Source of the DNA: Pedobacter caeni | Lineage (GTDB): Bacteria > Bacteroidota > Bacteroidia > Sphingobacteriales > Sphingobacteriaceae | Reading direction: 5' to 3' | Assembly: GCF_900129215.1 (NCBI RefSeq) | Contig: NZ_FQUQ01000007.1 | Span: 186,001-250,000 of the forward strand | Length of the DNA: 64,000 nucleotides | In this document: positions 1 through 8,277 of the stretch, piece by piece | Position numbering within the stretch: the first letter of the stretch is position 1 | How the letters are laid out: each line of letters begins with the position of its first letter | Translations under genes and position numbers: made by a program | Notes under the pieces: generated by a model | The model's input: the letters and a program-made list of their open reading frames with translations, nothing else | Database searches by the model: none | Told to the model about the DNA's origin: nothing

Positions 1-30
1 ATGATCGGGAGCCAAGGTAAAAAAAAGCGG

Positions 31-66
31 GTAAAAAAAGATGGCTTCGGGAACCACTCCGAAGCC
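31..66 (-). terminator. Rho-independent terminator of efp
   Basis: On the minus strand a perfect 8-bp stem (GGCTTCGG / CCGAAGCC, at 43-50 and 59-66) with an 8-nt loop is followed by ATC and seven T residues. It begins 38 bp beyond the efp stop codon and fits a single-gene efp transcript. Confidence 0.85.
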
Positions 67-104
67 ACAATCAACCTAAACCTAAAACTAAACTATGAAA
101 ATTC

Positions 105-665
105 TTATTTTACTCTTTCTATATAGTCACCTGTACGGGTATCAACCTTAACTTTATCGCCCTGGTTGATAAACATTGGGACTTTTATTTCTACTCCTGT
201 TTCCACAGTAGCGTATTTTAATGCGTTTGTAGAGGTATCGCCTTTAACAGCGGGCTCTGTATAAGTAATCTCCAATTCAACATGCGAAGGTATCTGTGCC
301 ATAATTGGCTCTTCACTTTCGAATGCGATGATTACATTCATTCCTTCTTTTAAGAATTTAACACTTTCGCCGAACAATGTTCTTGGAATGTTAAACTGTT
401 CAAAAGAAGTGATGTCCATTACTACCAAAAAATCGCCATCTTCGTATAAATACTGGTAATCATTGGTTTCAACACGACAAATTGTTACTTCTTCATCTGT
501 GCGAAATCTGTATTCAACCAGTTTCCCGGTTTTAACGTTTCGCATCTTTGCCTGATAAAAAGCCCTCAGGTTTCCTGGAGTCCGGTGTAGAAATTCTTCT
601 ACTTGAATTAGTTCTCCGTTAAACCGAAGGATATTCCCACTTTTTACGTCTGATGCTTTTGCCAT
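105..665 (-). CDS. efp: Translation elongation factor P
   Basis: EF-P enters ribosomes stalled on polyproline and promotes peptide bond formation. The 186-residue protein has the normal family length and all three beta-barrel domains, ending in the conserved GDYIERVK. I start it at the ATG at 665 (MAKASDVKSGN). An in-frame upstream start at 713 lies inside the promoter -7 box and would precede the transcript. Odd point: the domain I loop that normally carries the modified lysine (PGKG in many homologues) reads PGNLRAF, with Asn32 at the tip. The gene has its own promoter and terminator and is therefore separate from the lpx operon upstream. The family assignment is certain; the consequence of the changed tip is open. 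Confidence 0.97.
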   Translation of the reverse strand: MAKASDVKSGNILRFNGELIQVEEFLHRTPGNLRAFYQAKMRNVKTGKLVEYRFRTDEEVTICRVETNDYQYLYEDGDFLVVMDITSFEQFNIPRTLFGESVKFLKEGMNVIIAFESEEPIMAQIPSHVELEITYTEPAVKGDTSTNALKYATVETGVEIKVPMFINQGDKVKVDTRTGDYIERVK

Positions 666-710
666 TTCATTTGAAATTGTGTCCGACCGTTTGGACCCTT
701 TTTCGTGCCG

Positions 711-741
711 CAAAGGTAAAGACTATTTATGGATTCTACAA
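711..741 (-). promoter_or_regulatory. Bacteroidota-type promoter of efp
   Basis: On the minus strand a -33 TTG (741-739) is followed after exactly 20 bp by TACCTTTG (718-711), a full match to the Bacteroidota -7 consensus TAnnTTTG. Transcription should start near 705, giving a leader of about 40 nt. Confidence 0.75.
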
Positions 742-822
742 TAGTAATTTAAAAAAATATTTTATTTCTTGTTTTTCTTCGTTTAAACGCCATTCAGGGT
801 AGATGACAAATATAAAAAAACG

Positions 823-1437
823 TTATTTATAATCCGTGATCTGGATCAAATGCTGACAAAACGAATACTCAACTTCCTGATTTGACCCTAAGATGACTAA
901 TCTTTTCTCAGTAAAATTGTCAATCAGGTCCAAATACCAACGCACTCCCTGCTGGTCAAGATTGGAAGTTGGCTCATCTAATAAAAGGATTGGGGTGTCT
1001 GCACAGAAAGCAAGGGCCAGCTTGGTCCGCTGTTTCATACCTGAAGAGAAGTATTTTAAAGCCTTGTCCTGCGACTTTGCAAGCCCGAGCAGCTCCAACA
1101 CTGCATCTTTGCTCATATCGTTGTACAGCCCTTTAAATTTGAAATGGAAGTCTATGGTCTCTTCCAGTGTAAACTCTTCTATGAGGTCCAGGTATGGGGC
1201 AGCAAAACTCAGGTGTCTGTAAATGTCCTCAACGGGTACTGTTTTTTCTCCCTGATAGCTTATTGCTCCTTCCGAAGGGGATAAACTACCAAGGATTAAA
1301 CTCAATAAGGTCGATTTGCCTGAACCATTCGGGCCCAGGATGGCATATTTTCCGGGAGCCTGGAAATCATAATCGAAATTTCGAAAAATCCACTCCTGAT
1401 TAAACCTTCTCCCGGCCTTATTTAAGCTGATTTTCAT
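823..1437 (-). CDS. ABC-type ATP-binding protein
   Basis: A single 204-residue ABC ATPase domain. Walker A GPNGSGKST is at 35-43, the signature SSGMKQ at 131-136 and Walker B LLLDEP at 151-156, all intact. No permease gene is adjacent. It is the last gene of the minus-strand run lpxD - lpxC/fabZ - lpxA, 10 bp after lpxA, so it is probably co-transcribed with lipid A synthesis. That position suggests, but does not prove, a role in envelope transport. The substrate cannot be told from the sequence. Confidence 0.85.
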   Translation of the reverse strand: MKISLNKAGRRFNQEWIFRNFDYDFQAPGKYAILGPNGSGKSTLLSLILGSLSPSEGAISYQGEKTVPVEDIYRHLSFAAPYLDLIEEFTLEETIDFHFKFKGLYNDMSKDAVLELLGLAKSQDKALKYFSSGMKQRTKLALAFCADTPILLLDEPTSNLDQQGVRWYLDLIDNFTEKRLVILGSNQEVEYSFCQHLIQITDYK

Positions 1438-1447
1438 TCATTCTCAA

Positions 1448-2233
1448 TTAACTTCCTGAACCGAAGCCTTTCATCACACCACGGTTTGAGTTCCTGATGA
1501 AATCTACAATCTCATCACGGATTTCCGTTGGTGCAAATTCTGCTTCAATCATATCCAGGGCTTTAGTTACATTGTTATGCTTTACAAACAAAACCCTGTA
1601 AATCTCCTGAATTTCATTGATCTTCTCGGAAGAGAAACCTCTTCTTCTTAAGCCAACAGAATTGATTCCGGCATAAGAAAGTGGTTCACGGGCAGCTTTT
1701 ACATATGGAGGAACATCTTTTCTTACCAATGAACCACCGGTTACAAAGGCATGAGATCCAACTTTTACAAATTGGTGAATCGCTACCAGACCAGCCAGTA
1801 CGACATAGTTCCCAATAGTGATGTGTCCTGCAAGGGTGGTACTATTCGAAAAGATACAATGGTCACCCACTTCACAATCATGTGCAATATGTGAATAAGC
1901 CTGGATCAGGCAGTTACTGCCGATCACTGTCTTCCACTTATCTTTTGTACCCCTGTTTATGGTTACACATTCTCTGATCGTGGTATTGTCACCGATCTCT
2001 GCAGTAGTTACTTCCCCTGCAAATTTCAAATCCTGGGGAACACCTGAGATCACTGATCCGGGGAAAACCCGGCAGTTTTTACCGATCCTGGCACCATCCA
2101 TGATGACAACATTTGACCCGATCCAGGTCCCTTCCCCAATTTCCACATCCTTGTGTATCACTGCAAAAGGCTCAATTACTACATTATCGGCAATTTTTGC
2201 CTGCGGATGTATATACGCTAAGGGTTGTATCAT
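1448..2233 (-). CDS. lpxA: UDP-N-acetylglucosamine O-acyltransferase
   Basis: First step of lipid A synthesis: transfer of a 3-hydroxyacyl chain from acyl carrier protein to the 3-OH of UDP-GlcNAc in the cytosol. The 261-residue protein is a left-handed parallel beta helix of hexapeptide repeats (about 1-185) with a helical C-terminal domain. The catalytic base is expected at His118 in the motif SHIAHDC. The conserved IHQFVKVG and VPPYVKA segments follow. Its ATG overlaps the stop of lpxC/fabZ (ATGA), which supports translational coupling within the lpx operon. Confidence 0.97.
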   Translation of the reverse strand: MIQPLAYIHPQAKIADNVVIEPFAVIHKDVEIGEGTWIGSNVVIMDGARIGKNCRVFPGSVISGVPQDLKFAGEVTTAEIGDNTTIRECVTINRGTKDKWKTVIGSNCLIQAYSHIAHDCEVGDHCIFSNSTTLAGHITIGNYVVLAGLVAIHQFVKVGSHAFVTGGSLVRKDVPPYVKAAREPLSYAGINSVGLRRRGFSSEKINEIQEIYRVLFVKHNNVTKALDMIEAEFAPTEIRDEIVDFIRNSNRGVMKGFGSGS

Positions 2234-3642
2234 GATACGGTTTCGCTTTCTTTAACTTTTACAATTTGGGCCATCATTTCTGCTTCCACAACAACTTTTC
2301 CTCCCACCATTCCTACACCTTTCATTTGCGCAATGCCTCTTCTGATTGGCTCCATCAAGTCACATCTGAAAACGATGGTATCACCAGGTAATACCTGCGC
2401 CCTGAAGCGCACATTATCTATTTTCAAGAATAAAGTCAGGTAATTTCTTGGATCAGAAACCGTACTTAAAACTAAGATACCGCCTGTCTGAGCCATGGCT
2501 TCAATCTGAATCACTCCAGGAAAAACCGGGGCACCAGGAAAATGACCCTTGAAAAATTCTTCGTTCATGGTTACATTTTTAACGCCTACAACGTGTGTTT
2601 TAGACAGTTCTAAAATTTTATCAATGAACAAAAATGGTTGTCTGTGCGGCAGGATCTCCATAATCTGGACCACATCATAAAGTGGTTTTACAGATGGATC
2701 ATAAACATGCTGTACTTTTTTATTTTTTTCTTTTTTGATTGCTGCTTTGATCTTTTTAGCAAAGGCTACATTCGCAGCATGCCCCGGACGGGCAGCCATG
2801 ATATGTCCTTTTAAGTGAACTCCTACCAGGGCAAGGTCACCGATCATATCCAATAATTTATGTCTGGCAGGCTCATTTTGATACCGCAGCTCCATATTAT
2901 TCAAAATTCCCTGAGGAGCAACTTCCATTGCACTCCGGTTAAAGATTTTTGCCAGGTGATCCAGCTCTTCTTTCGTCACTTCTTTATCTACGATCACAAT
3001 GGCATTATTCAGATCCCCACCTTTAATCAGGTTGTTCTGAAGTTGATATTCCAGTTCATGAAGGAAGCAAAAAGTCCGGCAGGAAGCAATTTCTTTTTTA
3101 AACTCCGCAATGCTGGAAATACCGGCATGCTGACTTCCCAATACCGGAGAATTATAATCGATCATACAGGTAAACCTGTAATCATCTAAAGGCATTGCCA
3201 CAATTTCGACTTTCCGGTCAGGTTCAGTATAGGTAATGTTATGAGGGATTTGAAAATACTCCCTGTCTACCTCCTGTTGCTCCAGACCTGCACTTTCCAA
3301 TGCCTCCATAAATAAAACAGCACTACCATCCATAATAGGTGTTTCCGGCCCGTCAAGTTTCATCAACACGTTATCCAGGTCCATTCCGACCAATGAAGCC
3401 ATCACGTGTTCTACCGTGCTGATACTCGCTCCATTCTGAGTAATCGTTGTTCCTCTTGCAGTATCTGTAACATTGTCACAATCAGCATCAACAATCGGGC
3501 TTCCAGGCAAATCCGTCCTCTGAAATTTAAATCCGTGATTTTCTGGTGCCGGACAAAAAGTAAGCGTCACATTCGCCCCGGTATGAAGGCCTACACCCTG
3601 TACTGAAACTTCGCTCTTTATAGTTTTTTGCTTAACATTCAT
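2230..3642 (-). CDS. lpxC/fabZ: Bifunctional UDP-3-O-acyl-GlcNAc deacetylase / 3-hydroxyacyl-ACP dehydratase
   Basis: A 470-residue fusion. Residues 1 to about 310 are LpxC, the zinc amidase of the committed lipid A step. The zinc ligands are His79, His261 and Asp265 (in HKLLD), and His288 is the likely catalytic histidine. Residues about 322-470 are FabZ, a hot-dog-fold dehydratase with HRQPFLF and catalytic His367 (GHFPG) and Glu381. This fusion is known in Bacteroidota. It joins lipid A synthesis with fatty acid elongation, two routes that draw on the same 3-hydroxyacyl-ACP pool. The start codon shares one base with the lpxD stop (TAATG). Confidence 0.97.
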   Translation of the reverse strand: MNVKQKTIKSEVSVQGVGLHTGANVTLTFCPAPENHGFKFQRTDLPGSPIVDADCDNVTDTARGTTITQNGASISTVEHVMASLVGMDLDNVLMKLDGPETPIMDGSAVLFMEALESAGLEQQEVDREYFQIPHNITYTEPDRKVEIVAMPLDDYRFTCMIDYNSPVLGSQHAGISSIAEFKKEIASCRTFCFLHELEYQLQNNLIKGGDLNNAIVIVDKEVTKEELDHLAKIFNRSAMEVAPQGILNNMELRYQNEPARHKLLDMIGDLALVGVHLKGHIMAARPGHAANVAFAKKIKAAIKKEKNKKVQHVYDPSVKPLYDVVQIMEILPHRQPFLFIDKILELSKTHVVGVKNVTMNEEFFKGHFPGAPVFPGVIQIEAMAQTGGILVLSTVSDPRNYLTLFLKIDNVRFRAQVLPGDTIVFRCDLMEPIRRGIAQMKGVGMVGGKVVVEAEMMAQIVKVKESETVS

Positions 3643-4715
3643 TATTTTGCTATTGTACTGTTTTGTTCAATTATTGCTTTTAGTTCTGAGATTGTTTGCT
3701 CTAATGCCCCGATCCGCTTTTCAACGGCTGGCAATTGTTTAAATATCACTGAAGCCCGCATCCAGTCCCTTAAAGGCTGTGCAGGACTACCATGCCATTG
3801 CTTGTTTTCTTCAGATGTATTGAAGTTTATCCCTGCCTGAGCACCAATCTGGGTCCCTTTTGCCAGGCTAAGGTGACCTGCGATCCCTACCTGTCCGCCA
3901 ACCACAGAGTTCTCGCCAAGCCTTGTGCTTCCGGAGATTCCTGTCTGCGCAGCAACAACGGTATGCGCACCAACATCTACGTTATGTGCAATCTGAATCA
4001 GGTTGTCCAGTTTGACCCCTTTTCTGATAAAGGTAGAGCCCATAGTTGCTCTGTCAATCGTGGTATTCGCACCGATTTCCACATCATCTTCAATCACAAC
4101 GTTTCCGATCTGTGCGATTTTTGAATAGGTTCCATCTGGTTGTGGCGCAAAACCAAAACCATCACTGCCGATTACCGTATTGGAATGGATATTAATATTG
4201 TTCCCCATCACCGTCCTGTTATAAATCTTTACGCCAGGAAAAACCAGGCAGTTGTCTCCGATCTGACTGTCAGCACCCACAAACACCTGCGACTGAATTT
4301 TGGTTCCATCACCAATAACTACATTTTCACAGATATAGCTAAAGGCACCAATAAATACATTTTTGCCGATTTTTGCTGAAGGATGGATAAAACTGGGCTG
4401 TTCAATTCCAGACTGAACATTCATTTGGTTCACTACCTCATTGTACTTTTCCAATAAAACAGAAAAAGCGCTGTATGGATCCGCGACTTTAATCAGGGTG
4501 CTTTCAACAGCCTCAGCAGGAAAAAAATCGTTTCCTACAATAACAATTGAGGCTTTGGTGGAATATAAATAGCTTTCGTATTTTCGATTAGACAAAAAAC
4601 ATAAAGACCCAGCAGTACCATTTTCTATCTTAGAAAGTTCTGTTACTTTAGCGTTTTCATCGCCTTCAATGGTGCCATCTATAAATTCGCTTATCTGCTT
4701 GGCAGTAAATTGCAT
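3642..4715 (-). CDS. lpxD: UDP-3-O-acylglucosamine N-acyltransferase
   Basis: Third lipid A step: N-acylation of UDP-3-O-acylglucosamine. The 357-residue protein has the N-terminal uridine-binding domain (about 1-100), a long left-handed beta helix (about 105-315) with hexapeptide repeats, and a C-terminal helix. Catalytic His244 lies in QIAHNVDVG. It heads the operon lpxD - lpxC/fabZ - lpxA - ABC ATPase. The promoter -7 box ends only four bases before this ATG, so the mRNA is predicted to be leaderless or nearly so. Confidence 0.97.
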   Translation of the reverse strand: MQFTAKQISEFIDGTIEGDENAKVTELSKIENGTAGSLCFLSNRKYESYLYSTKASIVIVGNDFFPAEAVESTLIKVADPYSAFSVLLEKYNEVVNQMNVQSGIEQPSFIHPSAKIGKNVFIGAFSYICENVVIGDGTKIQSQVFVGADSQIGDNCLVFPGVKIYNRTVMGNNINIHSNTVIGSDGFGFAPQPDGTYSKIAQIGNVVIEDDVEIGANTTIDRATMGSTFIRKGVKLDNLIQIAHNVDVGAHTVVAAQTGISGSTRLGENSVVGGQVGIAGHLSLAKGTQIGAQAGINFNTSEENKQWHGSPAQPLRDWMRASVIFKQLPAVEKRIGALEQTISELKAIIEQNSTIAK

Positions 4716-4719
4716 CGTA

Positions 4720-4750
4720 CAAAGTTAAGTGTTAAATTGATATGAACAAA
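4720..4750 (-). promoter_or_regulatory. Promoter of the lpx operon, abutting the start codon
   Basis: On the minus strand TTTG (4750-4747), 19 bp, then TAACTTTG (4727-4720): both elements match the Bacteroidota consensus exactly. The -7 box ends four bases before the lpxD ATG at 4715, so transcription should begin at or within a base or two of the start codon. Confidence 0.75.
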
Positions 4751-4836
4751 TAAACCTATTTAGGTTATCATCCAATCATTAGATCAATGTAGAATCTAAA
4801 AACGGGATTAAAAGTTAATTATTTTGTTAAAAAATG

Positions 4837-6060
4837 CTAAATTATTCGGGGATAGCATAGTATGTGTTTGGTTACAGTCTTATCTAAGGATTCTAAGTTA
4901 GATAAATCTGATGCTTTTGCAATATCTATAATTGTGTTGTTTTTCAGTAAAATGTTGATATTCCCGCTTCCCGCGTTGTATGCACGGTTTTCGATCACAT
5001 CGGTAAAAACAAAATAAGACACTTCATTTACACTTAGCTTCATCAGATCAGCAGTATTTTCCCTGATCCTCTGCAATCTGCCCTCATCAGGTGCTTCTGA
5101 ACTGATCTCCACTTTATAAAGATTACGGCGGATAAACATCTGGCAAAGTTGAGCCAGGATGCGGTCCGGATGATCTGCCCAGACTTTTACTGAAGCAAAA
5201 ATGTCCTGATCATCCAGTTTGGAAAACTGGGCCAAATGAATATCCGAGCTGAAAAACTCGGCTTCTTTCACCTCATTTGTCAGAAAATGCTGCAGCGCCG
5301 GGGTTGCAAAAAGCACCTCTCCATGTCCGGAAAGCTCTTTTGCCCGCTCCAGAATTTTGACCAGCAGGTATTCCCCTGCAACAACAGTTTTATGCAGATA
5401 CACTTGCCAGTACATTAACCGTCTGGCAATCAGAAAATTTTCAATGGAATAAATCCCTTTTTCTTCAATCACCAGCTGATCATCCAGCACATTGAACATT
5501 TTTATAATCCGGTCAAAGCTAATGACACCCTCACTGACCCCGGTAAAGAAACTATCCCGGTTCAGGTAATCCATACGGTCCAGGTCCAGCTGCCCGGAAA
5601 CCAGTTGCGCAAGGAATTTTTTATGATAATCACCTTTAAAGATATTGATTGCAGCACTTAGCCTCCCTCCAAATTCAACATTTAGCTTCTCCATCATCAG
5701 CATGGAAATGTCTTCATGTTTAATCCCGTTAACCAGGGTATGCTCCAATGCATGAGAAAAAGGACCATGCCCGATATCATGCAAAAGAATGGCGATAGTG
5801 GCCGCCTCCTCTTCTTCTTTACTCACCGAATGGCCTTTACTTCTAAGGACTTCAATGGCCAGACTCATTAAATGCATCGCACCTAAGGCATGATGAAACC
5901 TGGTGTGCAAGGCTCCCGGGTATACCAGATGGGTCATACCTAACTGCTTTATATACCTTAACCGCTGAAAGTAGGGATGTGAAATCAGATCAAATACTAT
6001 TTCAGAGGGGATATTAATGAAGCCATATACGGGATCATTTATGATTTTCTTTTTGTTCAA
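4837..6060 (-). CDS. HD-domain phosphohydrolase (dNTPase-like)
   Basis: A 407-residue HD-superfamily metal phosphohydrolase related to deoxynucleoside triphosphate triphosphohydrolases and YdhJ-type proteins. The metal site is visible as HTRFHH (52-57), HD (94-95, in LLHDIGH) and the downstream Asp of LDRMDYLNRD (about 161-164). The only usable start is TTG at 6060: one codon upstream there is an in-frame TAA, and no other start codon lies nearby downstream. AAGGA sits directly before the TTG. It is divergent from porX. The substrate is not shown by the sequence. Confidence 0.88.
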   Translation of the reverse strand: MNKKKIINDPVYGFINIPSEIVFDLISHPYFQRLRYIKQLGMTHLVYPGALHTRFHHALGAMHLMSLAIEVLRSKGHSVSKEEEEAATIAILLHDIGHGPFSHALEHTLVNGIKHEDISMLMMEKLNVEFGGRLSAAINIFKGDYHKKFLAQLVSGQLDLDRMDYLNRDSFFTGVSEGVISFDRIIKMFNVLDDQLVIEEKGIYSIENFLIARRLMYWQVYLHKTVVAGEYLLVKILERAKELSGHGEVLFATPALQHFLTNEVKEAEFFSSDIHLAQFSKLDDQDIFASVKVWADHPDRILAQLCQMFIRRNLYKVEISSEAPDEGRLQRIRENTADLMKLSVNEVSYFVFTDVIENRAYNAGSGNINILLKNNTIIDIAKASDLSNLESLDKTVTKHILCYPRII

Positions 6061-6164
6061 TCCTTAAAAATAAATTATACGGTACAAAAATTGCTATTTT
6101 TATCCATACTAAGAAAGGTAACTTTCTTTTTTAAAAGATTAATTTACATTATACAAATACAATA

Positions 6165-7721
6165 ATGCAGGAAACCAAAATTTTATGGGCCGACGATGAG
6201 ATTAACTTATTAAAACCACATATACTACTACTGAATGAAAAAGGATACCATGTTACCACCTTCACAAATGGTAATGATGCCCTTGAAGCCTTTGGTAAAG
6301 AGCATTTTGACCTGGTATTCCTTGACGAGAATATGCCAGGCCTGACTGGTCTGGAAACCCTTACTGCGATCAAAAATATAAGGAACGATGTCCCTGTTGT
6401 CCTGATCACTAAAAGTGAAGAAGAGAATTTAATGGAGGATGCCATCGGATCTAAAATTGACGACTATCTGATCAAACCAGTGAACCCAAAACAGGTTTTA
6501 CTGACCATTAAAAAGATCATTGACAACAAACGTTTAGTCAGCGAAAAGACATCTATGGCTTATCAGCAGGATTTCCGACGCCTGGGAATGACACTCAACG
6601 ACAAGCTCAGCTACGAGGAATGGGTTGAGGTATATAAAAAGCTTGTTTTCTGGGAGTTAGAGCTTGAAAAGCTAGACGACCCCCAGATGCATGAAATTCT
6701 GACCATGCAAAAATCAGAGGCCAATGCACAGTTCTCGAAATTCATCGAAGACAACTACCTGAGCTGGGTAAATGGTAAAGGAAAAGCGCCTTTACTTTCG
6801 AATGAACTCCTTAAGAAAAAAGCATTTCCACTGATCAACGGAAATAATACCCCGGTATTTTTCATCCTCATTGACAATTTAAGGTATGACCAATGGCGGA
6901 TCATCAATCCCCTGATTACCGAGCATTTCCGGTTGGAAGAAGAAGACACCTATTCCAGTATTCTCCCTACCGCAACTCAATATGCGAGAAATGCGATCTT
7001 TTCCGGACTAATGCCTTTGGAAATGGAGAAACGATTCCCCGGACTATGGCAGAATGACGATGACGAGGGAGGTAAAAACATGCATGAGAGTGCCTTTTTG
7101 GCAGACCAGATCAAAAGAAGCTTACGTAAGGACTGTAAATTCAGTTACAATAAAATCCTGACCTATGATGATGGGAAGGCCCTGAATGACCAGATCAATA
7201 ACCTGCTTCAAAATGACTTTAATGCCATTGTATATAACTTCGTAGACATGCTTTCTCATGCCAGAACAGATATGCAGATGATCCGTGAGCTGGCCAATGA
7301 CGATGCCGCTTACCGTTCTTTAACCCTTTCCTGGTTTGAGCATTCTCCTTTAATGGAATTACTGAAAAAGATCGCTCAGAAAAAAGTGAAGCTGGTCATT
7401 ACCACCGACCATGGGACCATCAGGGTAAAACACCCAAGTAAAGTGATCGGCGACAGAAATACCAATACCAATCTGCGCTATAAACAAGGCAGAAATCTAA
7501 ACTACAATGCCAAAGAAGTGTTCTTAATTAAAAACCCTCATGAGGCACAGTTACCAAAGATCAATATCAGCTCGAATTATATCTTTGCAAAAGAAGACCG
7601 TTATTTTGTCTATCAGAACAACTATAATCAGTTTGTAAATTACTATAATGAGACTTTCCAGCATGGAGGGATCTCTCTGGAAGAAATGATCATTCCTGTG
7701 GCTACTTATAGCTCCAGGTAG
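6165..7721 (+). CDS. porX: Response regulator with PglZ domain, PorX
   Basis: A 518-residue protein. A CheY-like receiver (about 1-120) has phosphoacceptor Asp54 in VFLDENMPG and Lys104 in YLIKP. A PglZ domain of the alkaline-phosphatase superfamily (about 225-515) shows metal-ligand candidates Asp237 (LIDN), Asp361 and His365 (VDMLSHAR) and TDHG at 414-417. PorX is the PorY-linked regulator of the type IX secretion system. Published work describes its effector domain as a zinc phosphodiesterase acting on oligonucleotides. No porY kinase gene is in the window. The presence of porX implies that the organism has a T9SS. Confidence 0.93.
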   Translation: MQETKILWADDEINLLKPHILLLNEKGYHVTTFTNGNDALEAFGKEHFDLVFLDENMPGLTGLETLTAIKNIRNDVPVVLITKSEEENLMEDAIGSKIDDYLIKPVNPKQVLLTIKKIIDNKRLVSEKTSMAYQQDFRRLGMTLNDKLSYEEWVEVYKKLVFWELELEKLDDPQMHEILTMQKSEANAQFSKFIEDNYLSWVNGKGKAPLLSNELLKKKAFPLINGNNTPVFFILIDNLRYDQWRIINPLITEHFRLEEEDTYSSILPTATQYARNAIFSGLMPLEMEKRFPGLWQNDDDEGGKNMHESAFLADQIKRSLRKDCKFSYNKILTYDDGKALNDQINNLLQNDFNAIVYNFVDMLSHARTDMQMIRELANDDAAYRSLTLSWFEHSPLMELLKKIAQKKVKLVITTDHGTIRVKHPSKVIGDRNTNTNLRYKQGRNLNYNAKEVFLIKNPHEAQLPKINISSNYIFAKEDRYFVYQNNYNQFVNYYNETFQHGGISLEEMIIPVATYSSR

Positions 7722-7730
7722 AAAAAATTT

Positions 7731-7766
7731 ACCAGATGAGGCCATCAACAAGCTTCGTCTGGTTTT
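7731..7766 (+). terminator. Probable terminator after porX
   Basis: A 12-bp stem (7731-7742 with 7752-7763, two G-T pairs) is followed by TTTT. It lies directly after porX and would partly separate it from tsaE. The short T-run makes it a weaker candidate. Confidence 0.55.
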
Positions 7767-7798
7767 AGAAAATTATAAAATAACATATTACTCTTTTG

Positions 7799-8215
7799 AT
7801 GAACATTGAGGTTAATCACTTAGCAGACCTGGATCAGGCCGCTATCGATGTGCTGGCATTTGCTCCAGACGAACGCATCTTTATCTTTGAAGGTGAGATG
7901 GGTGCAGGAAAAACGACCTTTATAAAGGTTTTAGCCAAAGCCCTTGGGGTAACAGAAGTGGTATCCAGTCCTACATTTTCCATTGTGAACGAATATGAAG
8001 GAAAAGAAAGGAACATTTATCATTTTGACTTTTACAGAATCAAAAACCTGCAGGAAGCTTACGATATTGGCTATGAGGAATACTTCTGGTCGGACCATAT
8101 TTGTCTGATAGAATGGCCTGAAAAAGTACAGGAACTACTCCCCGACCATTATGTCAAAATTGAAATTACCACCATCGGAGAAAATGAAAGAGTTCTGTCA
8201 ATTTCCAAAATATAA
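7799..8215 (+). CDS. tsaE: tRNA threonylcarbamoyladenosine biosynthesis ATPase
   Basis: TsaE supports the TsaBD complex in making t6A37 on ANN-decoding tRNAs. The 138-residue protein has the P-loop GEMGAGKTT (32-40), the SSPTFSIVNEYEG segment and HFDFYRIKN, followed by the CLIEWPEK motif, all typical of the family. I prefer the ATG at 7799 over an adjacent in-frame TTG at 7796. It precedes the alanine dehydrogenase-like gene on the same strand. Confidence 0.95.
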   Translation: MNIEVNHLADLDQAAIDVLAFAPDERIFIFEGEMGAGKTTFIKVLAKALGVTEVVSSPTFSIVNEYEGKERNIYHFDFYRIKNLQEAYDIGYEEYFWSDHICLIEWPEKVQELLPDHYVKIEITTIGENERVLSISKI

Positions 8216-8277
8216 ATTCCAAATGTGCTTATTTTCAGGTATTTTGCTTAATTTCAATCCAAATATCAATAAATAAA

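Noticed and set aside
6103-6111. TTATCCATA, a DnaA-box-like 9-mer between the HD gene and porX
   Set aside because: A single isolated near-match without a cluster is expected by chance.
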